This document shows, one piece after another, positions 1 to 8,497 of a stretch of DNA of 64,000 nt. Each line of letters opens with the position of its first letter. Position 1 is the first letter of the stretch. The notes beneath the pieces were generated by a model. That model saw only the letters and a program-made list of their open reading frames with translations. It was not told where the DNA came from and made no database searches. The position numbers and the translations under genes were made by a program. The DNA is taken from NCBI GenBank assembly GCA_019347945.1, contig JAHWKK010000011.1, positions 54,162 to 118,161 on the forward strand, given 5' to 3'. This stretch comes from Acidobacteriota bacterium (GTDB lineage Bacteria; Acidobacteriota; Thermoanaerobaculia; Gp7-AA8; JAHWKK01).

Positions 1-302
1 TGGTACGCACCGTCGTCCGGGAAGGCAGCCTCGATGCTCTCTACCTCGTCCAGACGCAACGGCTCCCGGATCCGCTCGTTCACCGTTCGGATCCGCCGGG
101 TGTGCCACGAACCGTCCCACTGGTTGAAGTACGTCGAGATCAGCGAGAATCGCCACTCCCCCTCCGGCACCAGAACGAAAAATGCCGGCTCCAGCCTCGT
201 AGAGCCGAACTCGGTGGAATCCGTGGGCGCGCTCAGAAACAACTGCTCGCTGGAAGCTCCGCCGGTTGCGAGGAGAAGTACGAGAAAGACCGCCCGAAAC
301 AT
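1..302 (-). CDS. Secreted protein of unknown function (N-terminal part only)
   Basis: Reading leftwards from the ATG at 300-302, this is the first 100 codons of a gene that runs off the window. Residues 1-19 form a short basic start and a hydrophobic stretch ending in GGASSE, a good Sec signal peptide. The mature part is rich in aromatic residues (FFVLVPEGEWRFSL) and could be a beta-rich periplasmic or outer-membrane protein. I do not recognise the family. The missing C-terminus prevents a better call. Confidence 0.6.
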   Translation of the reverse strand, partial: MFRAVFLVLLLATGGASSEQLFLSAPTDSTEFGSTRLEPAFFVLVPEGEWRFSLISTYFNQWDGSWHTRRIRTVNERIREPLRLDEVESIEAAFPDDGAY

Positions 303-383
303 CGGCGAAGTATACAAATCCCGAATCGGATCGCGATCGAAAAGGGTTCGATCGTTGCAATCGCAAGATGCCGGAGGATACGA

Positions 384-617
384 ATGAGAGACGAAATGCT
401 TGCCGCCGTCGTTCGGCGGGCGATGGAACACCAGAGCTTCAGACGAGCCCTGATCGAGGAGCCGCGGGCCGCGCTCGATGCGCATGGCTTCGCGCTCGAG
501 GATGAAGAGTTTCGACAGATCGAGAAGCTCGGCAGCGAGCTCGCAGCGGACGACTCCCGCGAATCGCTGGAACGGATCGCGGATCGTTTCGGAGTGCAGC
601 CGGAAAAGTTCGCCTGA
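384..617 (+). CDS. Os1348/NHLP-clan-like small protein (RiPP-precursor-like)
   Basis: A 77-residue acidic protein. The ATG at 384 is chosen because GGAGG (373-377) lies six bases upstream; the longer reading from 102 lacks such a site. The middle carries the pattern F-R-R-x-L-x-x-x-P-x-x-A-L-x-x-x-G-(F/L)-x-L-x-x-x-E, as in the Os1348/Franean1_4349 members of the nitrile-hydratase-like leader peptide clan, where a helical leader precedes a core. Here the C-terminus (ESLERIADRFGVQPEKFA) has no Cys-, Ser- or Thr-rich core, and no modifying enzyme is visible nearby. It may be a leader-like protein with another role. Family assignment is from pattern recognition only. Confidence 0.6.
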   Translation: MRDEMLAAVVRRAMEHQSFRRALIEEPRAALDAHGFALEDEEFRQIEKLGSELAADDSRESLERIADRFGVQPEKFA

Positions 618-632
618 GCCGCGTGCGACGGC

Positions 633-1367
633 TCAGTCCGCGAGTCCGAGCATCTGTTTCAACCGGGCGGCATCGCTCGGGGCATGCGCCTTCTGGTCGT
701 TGTCGAAGAAGATCCAGACACTCTCCATGCTGGCTCGCCAATGCTCGATTCGCTCGGCCCACTCGTGAAGGGTGTCGTCTCCGTAACTCCCCTCGTAGGC
801 CCGCTCGGATGGTCCGTGCAGCCGTACGTAAACGAAATCGGTCGTGACCTCGATCGGGCTCTGAAAACCGCGGAGATCGTAGATACAGAAAGCCGCGCCG
901 TGCCGGCGGAGCGTTTCCACGACGTCGCCCTCGAGCCAGCTCCGGTCCCGCAGCTCGAATGCGTACCGATACGAGTCCGGCAGCACCGAAAGGAACTCGT
1001 CGAGCCGTTCAACGTTCTTCTTCCAACGAGGGGGTAGCTGAAAGACGACCGGGCCGGCGACGTCGCGAAGCGGCTCGATCGCCTCGAAGAACCGCCTCAC
1101 CGGCTCCTTCGGGTCCTTCAGCTTTTTCATGTGGGTGATGAACCGACTCCCCTTGATTGCGAAGCGGAAGTCCGGGGGCGCAGCCTCCCGCCAACCCTCC
1201 ACGGCGGAGTCCGTCGGAAGCCGGTAGAACGTATTGTTGATCTCGACGCAGTCGAAGGTCTCGGCATAGCGATCGAACATCTCCGGCGATTTGACGTCCT
1301 TCGGGTACCAGTTCCCGATCCAGTGGTCGTAATGCCAGCCCGATGTTCCGATTCTGATCTCGGTCAT
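633..1367 (-). CDS. DUF72 (YecE-like) TIM-barrel protein
   Basis: A 244-residue protein beginning MTEIRIGTSGWHYDHW, which matches the conserved start of DUF72/YecE proteins (IGTSGW.Y..W). Later motifs fit too: the CVEINNTFYRLP strand and the C-terminal FFDNDQKAHAPSDA segment. These proteins fold as TIM barrels; no reaction has been firmly established. The length is normal (about 240-260). It stands alone, its 3' end facing the small leader-like gene, and its start lies back-to-back with the thioesterase promoter. Confidence 0.9.
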   Translation of the reverse strand: MTEIRIGTSGWHYDHWIGNWYPKDVKSPEMFDRYAETFDCVEINNTFYRLPTDSAVEGWREAAPPDFRFAIKGSRFITHMKKLKDPKEPVRRFFEAIEPLRDVAGPVVFQLPPRWKKNVERLDEFLSVLPDSYRYAFELRDRSWLEGDVVETLRRHGAAFCIYDLRGFQSPIEVTTDFVYVRLHGPSERAYEGSYGDDTLHEWAERIEHWRASMESVWIFFDNDQKAHAPSDAARLKQMLGLAD

Positions 1368-1430
1368 ACGCGGAGCCGGTGCGAGGGACGGGCCGGAGGC
1401 CGGCCCGGCGATCGATTCCGAAATTGTTCC

Positions 1431-1459
1431 TTGCTAAAAAGCACGATCGTTCGTATACT
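1431..1459 (+). promoter_or_regulatory. Sigma-70-type promoter of the thioesterase-tetR operon
   Basis: TTGCTA (1431-1436) and TATACT (1454-1459) are separated by exactly 17 bases, close to the consensus -35/-10 arrangement. The first codon of the thioesterase is 44 bases downstream of the -10 box. This is the clearest promoter on the left side of the window. Confidence 0.65.
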
Positions 1460-1485
1460 AAGCATAAAACAGAACGACCGCTCGT
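1443..1485 (+). promoter_or_regulatory. Tandem operator-like sites, probably for the downstream TetR protein
   Basis: Two 12-bp near-palindromes of the form ACGAyCGyTCGT occur at 1443-1454 and 1474-1485. Their starts are 31 bp apart, three helical turns, so both would face the same side of the helix. The first overlaps the spacer and -10 box; the second covers the likely transcription start. This is the expected layout for autorepression by the TetR-family gene two cistrons down. The assignment to that protein is inference. Confidence 0.55.
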
Positions 1486-1503
1486 TTACCAAGGAGATCC
1501 CGA

Positions 1504-1974
1504 ATGCCCGCATCCGCCCTCGACCTCACCGATTTTCAGCTCAATCCCAAATTCTCCACCTCCTCGCTCGTCCACTTCGACGAGCTCGACCCCTTTCAGA
1601 TGCTCCACAACTCCCGCTACGCCGCCCACGTCGAGCGAGCGACCGTCGAGCTCTTCCGCTCGCTCGGATACACCTGGAAGCGCGACTCCAGCGAGAACCC
1701 CGACCAGATGCATGTCGTCCGCGACTTCCGGATCGAATTCCTCTCCCCCGCCGGTCCGGGTGCGATGGAGATCCGCCTCTGGGTCGAGCGTCTCGGCACG
1801 ACCAGCTGCGTCTACGGCTTCGGCTGCTACAGCGCCGACGGCCGCACGCTCCACGCTCGCGGCACCCGCGCCATCGTCAAGCTCGACCCCGACACCCGGA
1901 CGCCGATACCATGGTCGGAGTCCTTCCGCGAGGCCCACAGGGCGCTTCTGAAAGACCTTCCGGCACTGCCATGA
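1504..1974 (+). CDS. Acyl-CoA thioesterase (4HBT hot-dog family)
   Basis: A 156-residue protein with the 4HBT pattern at residues 19-45: HFDELDPFQMLHNSRYAAHVE, in which an Asp in the D-x-(x)-x-H-(x)-N-x-x-Y segment is the usual catalytic or binding residue. Such enzymes hydrolyse acyl-CoA or acyl-ACP thioesters. AAGGAG just before the ATG is a good ribosome site. Its stop overlaps the start of the TetR gene (ATGA), so the two are translationally coupled. The pair suggests control of acyl-CoA turnover; the real substrate cannot be read from sequence. Confidence 0.82.
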   Translation: MPASALDLTDFQLNPKFSTSSLVHFDELDPFQMLHNSRYAAHVERATVELFRSLGYTWKRDSSENPDQMHVVRDFRIEFLSPAGPGAMEIRLWVERLGTTSCVYGFGCYSADGRTLHARGTRAIVKLDPDTRTPIPWSESFREAHRALLKDLPALP

Positions 1975-2591
1975 CGACCCGCGAAACGACGAAGGGGGAG
2001 CAAACTCGCCAGCTGATTCTCGATTCGGCTGCCGAGATCGCCTCCTCCGAGGGTCTCGAGGGGTTGACGATCGGCCGGCTCGCGTCGGAGCTCGGGATGA
2101 GCAAGAGCGGGCTCTTCGCTCATTTCGGCTCGAAGGAAGATCTTCAGCTCGCAACCGTTGCCCGTGCGCGGGAACGCTTCGTGGAGGCCGTCTTCCGCCC
2201 CGCAATGAAGGCTCCCAGGGGAGTCGCTCGGCTCCGGGCCCTCTGCGACACCTGGCTCGACTACGCGATGCAGAAGATCTTCCCGGGCGGGTGCTTTTTC
2301 GCTGCCGCCGCCACCGAGTTCGACACGCGTCCCGGACCCGTCCGCGATGCCATTGCCGACGCCTGGCGGGAATGGCTCCTGACGCTCGAGGTCACAATCT
2401 CGAAAGCGAAGGAGCAGGGGGAGCTCTCGCCGGACATCGATCCTCGACGCTTCGCCTACGAGCTCAATGCCATCGTCACCTCGGCGAACACGTACTCGCA
2501 GCTGCTCGGAGACGAAAGTGTGTGGGACGACACCCGGATGACGGTTCGCGAGCGGCTGCGCTCGCTCGCCGCCGAGCCAGCGATTCAGTGA
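1971..2591 (+). CDS. TetR/AcrR-family transcriptional regulator
   Basis: A 206-residue regulator. The ATG at 1971 overlaps the thioesterase stop by four bases; longer in-frame readings run through the thioesterase gene. Residues 12-60 form the TetR helix-turn-helix (ILDSAAEIASSEGLEGLTIG, then LASELGMSKSGLFAHFGSKE). The C-terminal ligand domain resembles the TetR_C type seen with fatty-acid-related regulators (GGCFFAAAATEFD). The most likely target is its own operon, via the paired sites upstream of the thioesterase. The ligand is unknown; an acyl-CoA would fit the partner gene. Confidence 0.88.
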   Translation: MTTRETTKGEQTRQLILDSAAEIASSEGLEGLTIGRLASELGMSKSGLFAHFGSKEDLQLATVARARERFVEAVFRPAMKAPRGVARLRALCDTWLDYAMQKIFPGGCFFAAAATEFDTRPGPVRDAIADAWREWLLTLEVTISKAKEQGELSPDIDPRRFAYELNAIVTSANTYSQLLGDESVWDDTRMTVRERLRSLAAEPAIQ

Positions 2592-2644
2592 AGCTGACTC
2601 AACTTCATCGCGATCATAGGGTTGATCAGGGCGCCTGATAAGCC

Positions 2645-2660
2645 GTCCGACGTGTCGGAC
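2645..2660. promoter_or_regulatory. Perfect 7+2+7 palindrome with an extra half-site
   Basis: GTCCGAC at 2645-2651 is followed after two bases by its exact complement GTCGGAC (2654-2660), and a third copy CGTCCGAC follows at once. It lies between the TetR stop and the lipoprotein gene. It could be an operator for the lipoprotein-TonB receptor pair or a hairpin ending the TetR transcript; no T-run follows, which favours an operator. Confidence 0.35.
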
Positions 2661-2735
2661 CCGTCCGACAGGGCCACCGTTCACACTCGTGGCACCGATG
2701 CTGAACGCCACACACAGATCGACGGAGGTGCAGGA

Positions 2736-4238
2736 ATGAAAAGACTCTTTGTCCTCACGGCGCCGTTCCTCTTGATCGTTGCTACCGGATGCGGTCGCCT
2801 CGCGACGGGCGCGCTCGATCAGGCGAGCCTCTTCGACGTCGAGCACGACATCGTCGAGTACATTCAGGCTCCTTCCGGCTTTCAGGTCGCGAGCGTCGTC
2901 GAGGGGCTGACCTATCCGAGCGCAATGACCTTCGGTAGCGACGGGCGGATCTACGTTCTCGAGTCCTACACGCTCCCGGTCCCCGGATACGATGCGCGGA
3001 TTCTGGTCATCGAGCGCGACGGCTCGATCGACGAGCTCGAGATCGATCAGAGGCCCGAAGGTGCCAGCGCGGTCGGTCTCACGGCGCACGAGGGATGGCT
3101 CTACTTCACCCATGAACAGCCGGACGGAACGTGGGGCGCGTTCCGCGTATCCGAGCGGGGAGGCAACGCAGAAACAGTCGCGACCGGCTTCCCGTCGACC
3201 GGCGATCACGATCTCAACCACATCGTCTTCAACGAACGCGGCGACCTCTTCGTCGGACAGGGGAGTGCCACCAACTCCGGCGTCGTCTCGTCGGCGGACC
3301 CGGTCAATCAGAAGTGGCTGAGCAAACACCCCGGCTTCAGCGACATCCCATGTAGGACGATCCGGCTCACAGGCAGCACTTTCCGCGAGGAGAACGCGCT
3401 GACCGAGGCGGAGGACGACATGACGACGACCGGTGCCTACCAGGCGTATGGCGAGTCGGGTGCCACGACGATCGAGGGCCAGTCGATGTGCACGACCGCG
3501 ATCTACCGAATCAGGCGCGGCTCGTCGGCTCCCGAGATGTACGCGTGGGGCCTGCGCAATCCGGTCGGCCTCGCGTTCGGACTCGATGGAAACCTTTACG
3601 TCGCGACGCACGGCGCCGACGTCCGGAGCACGAGACCGATCGTCAACGATCCCGATGCCATCTATCGCGTTCGCGAGCGGGCCTGGTACGGGTGGCCCGA
3701 CTTCGCGGGCGACCTCCGTCCGTTCACGGATCCGAGATATACCCCACCGGAGAAACATCTGGCCGAAGGACACGACTCGATCGATTTCCTGATCGATCAT
3801 GATGCGAGCGGTCTCAGGGCTCCCGACCGCTCACTCCTCGTCGCGGCTCTCGAAAAACACGCTGCGGTCGGAGGAATGGCCGTGATTCCTCGAAGCGGAC
3901 CATTCTCCCGATGGGGAGGCCAGCTTCTGGTCGCGCAGATGGGCGACTTCACGCCGCTGACCGATCCCACGATGGAGGGGAGATCTGGCTTTAGTGTGGT
4001 CGCGGTCGATCCGACGAACGGCAACGTGACGACCTTCGTCCGCAACCGCGGGACCGGGGACGCTCTCCCCTCTTCATCGCTCGGTCTCGATAAAGGTCTC
4101 GAGCGGCCCGTCGACGTTCGAATCGGGCCGGACGGCTACGTCTACGTGCTCGACTACGGCGTGCTTGAGATCTCGGAAGACGGACAGAAGGTTCTCCCGA
4201 AAACCGGACGGATCTTCCGCGTGGAACCGTCGCGGTGA
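2736..4238 (+). CDS. Lipoprotein of the glucose/sorbosone dehydrogenase (beta-propeller) family
   Basis: A 500-residue protein. The ATG at 2736 follows GGAGG with normal spacing. A lipobox (VATGC, Cys 19) ends the signal peptide, so it is probably anchored in a membrane facing the periplasm. The body repeats propeller-blade motifs typical of GSDH/PQQ-type proteins: MTFGSDGRIYVLES, NHIVFNERGDLFVGQGS, YAWGLRNPVGLAFGLDGNLYVATHG, WYGWPDF and the closing GRIFRV. Members oxidise sugars or alcohols using PQQ. Its stop overlaps the GTG of the TonB-dependent receptor, so uptake and oxidation of a common substrate is a reasonable inference. Confidence 0.75.
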   Translation: MKRLFVLTAPFLLIVATGCGRLATGALDQASLFDVEHDIVEYIQAPSGFQVASVVEGLTYPSAMTFGSDGRIYVLESYTLPVPGYDARILVIERDGSIDELEIDQRPEGASAVGLTAHEGWLYFTHEQPDGTWGAFRVSERGGNAETVATGFPSTGDHDLNHIVFNERGDLFVGQGSATNSGVVSSADPVNQKWLSKHPGFSDIPCRTIRLTGSTFREENALTEAEDDMTTTGAYQAYGESGATTIEGQSMCTTAIYRIRRGSSAPEMYAWGLRNPVGLAFGLDGNLYVATHGADVRSTRPIVNDPDAIYRVRERAWYGWPDFAGDLRPFTDPRYTPPEKHLAEGHDSIDFLIDHDASGLRAPDRSLLVAALEKHAAVGGMAVIPRSGPFSRWGGQLLVAQMGDFTPLTDPTMEGRSGFSVVAVDPTNGNVTTFVRNRGTGDALPSSSLGLDKGLERPVDVRIGPDGYVYVLDYGVLEISEDGQKVLPKTGRIFRVEPSR

Positions 4239-6220
4239 GATCCCTTCCGGCGGCGTGCGCGCTCCTCTTCGCGCTGACAGCGAGCGCGCAGTCCTCCGGC
4301 GCGGAGAAACCGGAGCTTTCCGAAACCATCGTCGTCACGGCACAACGGGAGCCTCAGGCGATCGGCGACGCGGTGGCAACCGTGAGCATCATGGAAGAGG
4401 ATGAGCTCTCCCAGCGCCCGGTCGCCGATCTCGCCGAGTTGATCGATGGATTCCCCGGAACATTGACGTTGCTCTCGGCTCCGGGAGGTGGCCGCCCAAT
4501 GGTCGTCAGCCGCGGATTCTTCGGCGGCGGCGAAGTGGAGTACTTTCAACTCGTCGTGAACGGCTTTCCGGTTGGTGACGTGGAAACCGGACTCGTTCCG
4601 TTGACGCTCTACCCCGCATCCGTTCTCGAAAAGCTGGAACTGCTCCGCACCGCCGGGTCCTCGGTCTGGGGCGACGTCGCGATGGGCGGAATGATCGACG
4701 TCACGACCCGGCGACCCACAGAGATCGACGCGTCACTGACACTCGGTTCCGAAGGTCTGTTTCGCGTGGAAGGTCTCCTTCCGATCGCAGAGGGGGGCTC
4801 GTTGATCCTTGCCGGCTCGCACGCGGAGGGGGCGCGCCGGAACGCGGGGGAGGAAAATCTCCTCGTCGACGCGAATTATCCGATCTTCGAGTCGTGGCGA
4901 GCTCAGATCGCAGTGTCGAGCGTATCTTTCGAGGATCCCGGTCCGGTTCGAATCGACCAGGCAGCGTCCGATCCGGATGCCTCGAACGAGCTCTTCACCG
5001 ACGACTCGTCCACGACGCTACGGATCATGGCGGGAATCACCGGAGCTCATGACGACATCGACGGAAGCCTCTGGATCGCGTTTCGCCGTCTCGACCAGAC
5101 GAGAACCCTTCTCTTCGCACCCGAGCTCGGTCTCACGGCAGACCGCGATCTCGAGGCGGGGATGATCGGTGTCCGGGCGCAAAGCCATCGCGCGCTCGAG
5201 CTCGCCGGGAAGACCGCCATTTTTCGGGGCGGCCTCGAGGCATCCTCCCGCGCGCTCGATCAGACCTGGCGGGACCGGGCGACTTCCACCTCGGGCAGGT
5301 CATCGGGCTCCCGGGTGGCAGCCGGGGTCTGGCTCGTCGGGACGGTCCCGCTATCGACGAGGATCGATCTCGAGGGAGGCCTGCGGTGGGACTCGATTCG
5401 GGACCGGTTCGATTCGCGATCGGCGGAGGACGAAGAGCTTTCCCCGCGAATCGGACTGAACCTCGACATCAGTGGAGATGGCAATGTGACCGCACGACTG
5501 CTCTGGGCGCGCGCATTCAAAGCTCCCGCGGTCGAGCAGCGCTTCGACCCGAGACCTCTCCCCGGATTCGACGGAACGACCTTCACGATATCGAACGAGC
5601 TCCTCCGCCCACAGAGAGCGACGCTCGTCGAAGGTGGTGTTCGCGTCGAACGAGGGCCGGCAGCATTCGATCTCGCGCTCTACGAGATGGATGTCACCGA
5701 CGAGATCGATTTCGACTCCGCAACCTTCCGCTACGAAAATCTCGCGGCGACCCGTCATCGAGGTGCCGAGCTCGAGATCACCGGATCGACCGGGGCGGTT
5801 CGCCACCGGGTTTCGTACACATGGATGGAAGTCGAGCCGGTCGCACCGGCCCGGGCATCGACCCAGCTCAAGAACATCCCCGAGCATCATGCGGATCTCT
5901 TTGCATCGGTGCCGGTCGGCCGGGTCGAGGCTTCTATCGGCGTTCACTGGATCGGTGAGCGCTTTCTCGATGATGCGAACCTCTTCAGGCTCGAGCCCGT
6001 GACGACGGTCGATTTGCGAGCCGCGACTTCGTGGGGTTCCTGGACCGGATGGATCGATCTCGCGAACATCACGGACCAGCGCTATCCGGAGGTCGGATTC
6101 ATTCTGCGATCCCTCATCGACGGACGAGAGATCGCCGAGGTTTACCCATCTGGCGGGAGGTCGCTCCGGATGGGACTCAGCAGGACGTTCGGATCATCTG
6201 CCCGGGGCGGGCGGGACTGA
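4235..6220 (+). CDS. TonB-dependent outer-membrane receptor
   Basis: A 661-residue protein starting with GTG at 4235, which overlaps the previous stop (GTGA). A signal peptide (LPAACALLFALTASA) is followed by a TonB box region (ETIVVTAQRE). The plug domain spans roughly residues 40-155 (RPVADLAELIDGFPG, LELLRTAGSSVWGDVAMGGM) and a 22-strand-type barrel follows, ending in an aromatic C-terminal strand (SLRMGLSRTFG). It resembles the vitamin B12/siderophore receptor class. The partner lipoprotein suggests a carbohydrate or metal-cofactor substrate; this is not settled by sequence. Confidence 0.88.
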   Translation: MRSLPAACALLFALTASAQSSGAEKPELSETIVVTAQREPQAIGDAVATVSIMEEDELSQRPVADLAELIDGFPGTLTLLSAPGGGRPMVVSRGFFGGGEVEYFQLVVNGFPVGDVETGLVPLTLYPASVLEKLELLRTAGSSVWGDVAMGGMIDVTTRRPTEIDASLTLGSEGLFRVEGLLPIAEGGSLILAGSHAEGARRNAGEENLLVDANYPIFESWRAQIAVSSVSFEDPGPVRIDQAASDPDASNELFTDDSSTTLRIMAGITGAHDDIDGSLWIAFRRLDQTRTLLFAPELGLTADRDLEAGMIGVRAQSHRALELAGKTAIFRGGLEASSRALDQTWRDRATSTSGRSSGSRVAAGVWLVGTVPLSTRIDLEGGLRWDSIRDRFDSRSAEDEELSPRIGLNLDISGDGNVTARLLWARAFKAPAVEQRFDPRPLPGFDGTTFTISNELLRPQRATLVEGGVRVERGPAAFDLALYEMDVTDEIDFDSATFRYENLAATRHRGAELEITGSTGAVRHRVSYTWMEVEPVAPARASTQLKNIPEHHADLFASVPVGRVEASIGVHWIGERFLDDANLFRLEPVTTVDLRAATSWGSWTGWIDLANITDQRYPEVGFILRSLIDGREIAEVYPSGGRSLRMGLSRTFGSSARGGRD

Positions 6221-6225
6221 TTCGC

Positions 6226-6767
6226 TCAGGTGCGACGGCTCACCATCTCCACCAGCCTGGTCACCGTGTTCCAGTTGCGGGCGGTCACCGGGACCCCGAG
6301 CAGCCGCTCCACGCTCGCCGCGAGTTTCGACCGGCCGATCCCGTCCGGAGCATACAGATAGAACACGTTCCCACGGATCTCGAACTGCTCCTTTTCGCTT
6401 CGCTTCGACTCGAGACCGTCCCGGTCGACGCTCCCGGCTGGCTTGCCCAGAAAGAACAAGTGGAGCGCCCCGGGATCTCTTTCCCCTCCGGACACGGGTT
6501 CTTCTTCACTGCCTCATTCAGCTCCGCCCCGCGGAGAATCATCACCTGAGGCGCGAATTCATGGCGTTCTTCAATCGCTTTCGTGATCCGCTTCTCCAGG
6601 CCGCTCCGATTCTTTACGGGTGAGCTGAAGACGACGTTTCCGCTCTGGATGTGGGTCTCGGCGTCCTTCAGTCCGAGCTCGTCGAAAATCGCGCGAAGCT
6701 CGGGCATCGGAAGCCGGTGACGCCCTCCGACGTTGATGCCCCGCAGCAAGGCTACCCAGACTGGCAC
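6226..6767 (-). pseudogene. DUF1697 protein, broken by a one-base frameshift
   Basis: Reading leftwards from ATG at 6765-6767, the start MPVWVALLRGINVGG is the classic DUF1697 N-terminus, continuing through the HIQSGNVVFSS motif. Near residue 95 (KNPCPEGK) the reading frame is lost, and the rest (DPGALHLFFL, then RGNVFYLYAPDGIGRSKL and TVTRLVEM) continues in the next frame to a stop at 6226. Adding one C to the four-C run at 6483-6486 would restore a 180-residue protein, the family's normal length. It is either a recent pseudogene or a homopolymer sequencing error. The 3' end faces the TonB receptor's 3' end only five bases away. Confidence 0.8.
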
Positions 6768-7027
6768 CGTTCAATCATCCCTCATTGGGAGGGATATCCG
6801 GCGATGCACTTTTTTTCGTTCAGGAACCGACAGCCACTATTTTTGTCACAGACTCGCAATCATTCCCCTCCTCTGCCCTCGTTCGAGGCCAGGCTCGTTG
6901 ACACCCGCACGTCTTTATGGTTTCTTTCGTCAGCCGCGATCGACCAGCAGTTGCATTCGCAACCGGGATTCACGGCGTTTCCAGCCACCGAACGCTCCAG
7001 CCGAAGCTTCCAGGAGGTGTCACCACA

Positions 7028-8497
7028 GTGAAAGTCGAAGTCCAGACGCAGCTCAACCCGGAAAAGATCGACAATCTCTACGTGATGTTGACGGAGGGTT
7101 CCGACGCCCCCCTCAATCTGCCGGAGTCGCTCAACACGCTTCTGCGCGACATGATCGAAACTTCGGGCTTCAGCGGCAGATCGGAACAGATGGTCAGCCT
7201 GATCTCCGACGAGCCACGGAAACTCACCCTCGTCGGACTGGGAAAGGCGGAAAAGCTCGACCACAAAGTCGCCCGGGCAGGCTTTTTCCGGATTGCGCAT
7301 CATGCGCAGAAGAACGTGGACGAGGAGATCGCGGTCGTTTTTCCGTACCGGGTCGGCGAGATGACCGACAAGGAGATGACGGTTTGGGCCGCGGATCAGC
7401 TCAGCCATGCAGACTACCGATACGACCGGTACCTGAGCGAAGAGGACGATGAGAATCAGAAAATCGAGATCCACGCCACGCTGATCGCGCCCGAGTCGAT
7501 CGACAAAAAAACCGGCCGAAAGCTCTCGGAGGAATCTCAGAAGATCGCGGAAGCAGTTCGAACCGCGAAAGACCTCGCGAACGGGCCCGGCAACTTCATC
7601 ACCCCTGAATATCTCGCGCAGCGCGCAGAGGAGCTTGCAAAGGAGTATGGATTCTCGTGCACGGTGTATGACAAGAAGGCGATCGAGAAGATGAAGATGG
7701 GGGGGCTTCTGGCGGTCAACCAGGGATCGGATCGCGAGCCCCGTTTCATCGTGATGGAGCACCGTCCGAGGAAGGCCGGCAAGACGATCTGCCTCGTCGG
7801 CAAGGGGATCACCTTCGATTCCGGCGGCATTTCGATCAAGCCTTCCGAGCGGATGGAAGAGATGAAGTTCGACATGTCGGGCGGAGCCGCCGTCATCGGA
7901 ATGATGCAGGCGGTCGCGGCCCTCGGCATCCGTCACAACGTGATCGGACTCGTCCCGGCGACGGAGAACCTCCCGAGCGGTCGCGCGTACAAGCCCGGCG
8001 ACATCATCCGGACCATGTCGGGAAAGACGGTCGAGATCGTCAACACCGACGCCGAAGGGCGGATGATTCTCTGCGATGCGCTCCACTACTCGACCCGCTA
8101 CGAGCCCGACCATCTGCTCGACTTCGCCACGCTCACGGGAGCGTGCGTAATCGCGCTGGGGACAGAGGCTTCGGGGCTCTTCTCGAACGATGATGAACTG
8201 GCTCGAAAGTTGATTGATGCAGGCGGACAGGTCGGCGAGAGACTCTGGAGATTGCCCGAGTGGGACGACTATCTCGAATGCATCCGCAGCGAGTGGGCGG
8301 ACGTCAAGAATTCGGGTGGGCGCTCCGCCGGGGCGATCACCGCAGCCGTGTTCCTCAAGCAGTTCGTGGAGTGCGACTCATGGGCTCACGTCGACATCGC
8401 CGGTACCGCATGGGCAGACAACAAGACAGCGAGAGAACGAAAGGGAGCGACCGGAGCCGGCGTACGCGCCACCATCCGCTTCCTGCAGTCGCTCTGA
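7028..8497 (+). CDS. pepA: Leucyl aminopeptidase (M17 family)
   Basis: A 489-residue cytosolic metallopeptidase that removes N-terminal residues from peptides. The GTG at 7028 is preferred because AGGAGGT (7012-7018) precedes it by nine bases. The catalytic half has the expected metal ligands: GKGITFDSGGISIKP (Lys and Asp ligands) and the family signature NTDAEGRMILCDAL. The N-terminal regulatory domain (residues 1-170) is diverged, as usual. The 260 bases upstream (6768-7027) are non-coding, with T-rich patches but no promoter I can define firmly. The next lipoprotein gene begins inside its 3' end. Confidence 0.92.
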   Translation: MKVEVQTQLNPEKIDNLYVMLTEGSDAPLNLPESLNTLLRDMIETSGFSGRSEQMVSLISDEPRKLTLVGLGKAEKLDHKVARAGFFRIAHHAQKNVDEEIAVVFPYRVGEMTDKEMTVWAADQLSHADYRYDRYLSEEDDENQKIEIHATLIAPESIDKKTGRKLSEESQKIAEAVRTAKDLANGPGNFITPEYLAQRAEELAKEYGFSCTVYDKKAIEKMKMGGLLAVNQGSDREPRFIVMEHRPRKAGKTICLVGKGITFDSGGISIKPSERMEEMKFDMSGGAAVIGMMQAVAALGIRHNVIGLVPATENLPSGRAYKPGDIIRTMSGKTVEIVNTDAEGRMILCDALHYSTRYEPDHLLDFATLTGACVIALGTEASGLFSNDDELARKLIDAGGQVGERLWRLPEWDDYLECIRSEWADVKNSGGRSAGAITAAVFLKQFVECDSWAHVDIAGTAWADNKTARERKGATGAGVRATIRFLQSL

